DNA of 34,089 nucleotides from Bacillus sp. AFS041924 (GTDB taxonomy: Bacteria; Bacillota; Bacilli; Bacillales; Bacillaceae_G). The stretch covers positions 1 through 34,089 of the forward strand of contig NZ_NULG01000031.1 in NCBI RefSeq assembly GCF_002577195.1, written 5' to 3'. A program made the translations under genes and the position numbers. Shown here in pieces: positions 33,479 through 34,089 of this stretch. The notes beneath the pieces were generated by a model. The model made no database searches, was not told the origin of the DNA, and saw nothing but the letters and a program-made list of their open reading frames with translations. Position 1 is the first letter of the stretch. Every line of letters begins with the position of its first letter.

Positions 33479-33889
33479 CTAACGCTCTGCGTTCAACAAG
33501 TATTTTTTTAAGGCTTTAGCGTTATTTTTATCTAACTCACCATAACCTTCTTTTTTATCATCGCTAATAATTGTTGCTGTACCAGACTCATTAAACCAAA
33601 TTGAATATTCATATAATCGTTCAGGCATACCTTTTTCTACTTCATAAAAGAAAACAGCTTTTGTATCCTCTTTTCTAGCCATCTTTTGAACTTTATTTGG
33701 TTCCCATTTAATTTGTTTAGATAAATCTTCAATTAAAGTTACAGTATCTTCATCCTCAATGATAATTTCGTTTTTATTTTCTATAAAGACATCCACTCTT
33801 GTTAAATTTCCCTTTCCTTCTGGCTTGCAACCTGCCAATAAAAAAACGAAAGTAGAAATAAGAACTAAAACCATAATTATTTTTTTCAT
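33479..33889 (-). CDS. Uncharacterised lipoprotein
   Basis: The 136-residue protein starts with a clear lipoprotein signal (MKKIIMVLVLISTFVFLLAGC, lipobox LLAGC with Cys21). The mature part is acidic and likely mostly beta (VDVFIENKNEIIIEDEDTV, YEYSIWFNESGTATIISDD). The start follows AAGGAGGTG. It resembles the many small Bacillus lipoproteins of unknown function. It is first of a pair with the 71-residue membrane protein, so the two may act together at the outer membrane face. Confidence 0.75.
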   Translation of the reverse strand: MKKIIMVLVLISTFVFLLAGCKPEGKGNLTRVDVFIENKNEIIIEDEDTVTLIEDLSKQIKWEPNKVQKMARKEDTKAVFFYEVEKGMPERLYEYSIWFNESGTATIISDDKKEGYGELDKNNAKALKKYLLNAER

Positions 33890-34023
33890 CCTTACACCTC
33901 CTTAAATTGATAAGTTCTACAATATATATTTTCATACCTTTAATTTAAAATCGGGTTATTTTATTCCTGATTTAATAACGTTTATACGATTTCTTATTGA
34001 ACTAAGCTGCCATTTACTGCAAT

Positions 34024-34047
34024 AAAAAAAGCCGCATATAAGCAGCT
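34024..34047 (-). terminator. Terminator of a gene beyond the right edge
   Basis: On the minus strand AGCTGC pairs with GCGGCT around TTATAT, followed by TTTTTTT. It implies a minus-strand gene starting outside the window. Confidence 0.65.
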
Positions 34048-34089
34048 CGTGTTGTTCAACTATTGCATCAGTTCGTATTATAAGGTCAG

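Overview
The window looks like a chromosomal segment of a low-GC, endospore-forming Bacillaceae bacterium (Bacillus or Gottfriedia-like). The grounds are AT-rich codon use, strong AGGAGG ribosome sites with frequent TTG starts, a SigV/RsiV/OatA module close to that of B. subtilis, an AtxA-like regulator, a heterocycloanthracin-type bacteriocin operon, and xpt behind a guanine riboswitch. The genus is an inference; there is no rRNA or tRNA here.

Layout. 1-7.3 kb is a cell-envelope and lysozyme-defence region: a membrane-anchored polysaccharide deacetylase, a ferritin-like protein, and sigV-rsiV-(37-aa small ORF)-oatA behind an ECF-type promoter. Two decayed genes lie here, a GNAT acetyltransferase (2056-2412) and the 5' end of a Vpr-like secreted protease (7052-7311). 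7.7-10.8 kb holds an XRE/TPR regulator, a VanY-type D,D-carboxypeptidase and two very small membrane proteins. 10.9-17.2 kb (minus strand) is a compact thiazole/oxazole-modified microcin (TOMM) locus: a Cys-rich precursor, then a terminator, then the three maturation genes (RRE/E1-like, E1-like/YcaO, SagB dehydrogenase).

17.7-20.6 kb has a membrane protein divergent from an AtxA/Mga-like PRD regulator, with two matching palindromes between them, followed by an HD-GYP-like protein. 20.7-21.5 kb is a guanine riboswitch and xpt. 21.5-26.8 kb is a Fur-controlled iron-siderophore block: ATPase, lipoprotein, permease with a one-base frameshift, and second permease on the minus strand, divergent from a ferredoxin/flavodoxin-NADP reductase-like flavoprotein. 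27-33 kb is a GABA utilisation block (gabP, gabT, aldehyde dehydrogenase) with a divergent LacI-family regulator. The last kilobase carries a small membrane protein and a lipoprotein of unknown function.

The points most worth a second look are the bacteriocin locus with its doubly repetitive precursor, the dispersed ~140-155 bp repeat present once in the bacteriocin locus and once in the iron locus (the latter copy bracketed by duplicated hairpins), the frameshifted siderophore permease, the small ORF overlapping oatA, and the paired palindromes before the AtxA-like regulator.
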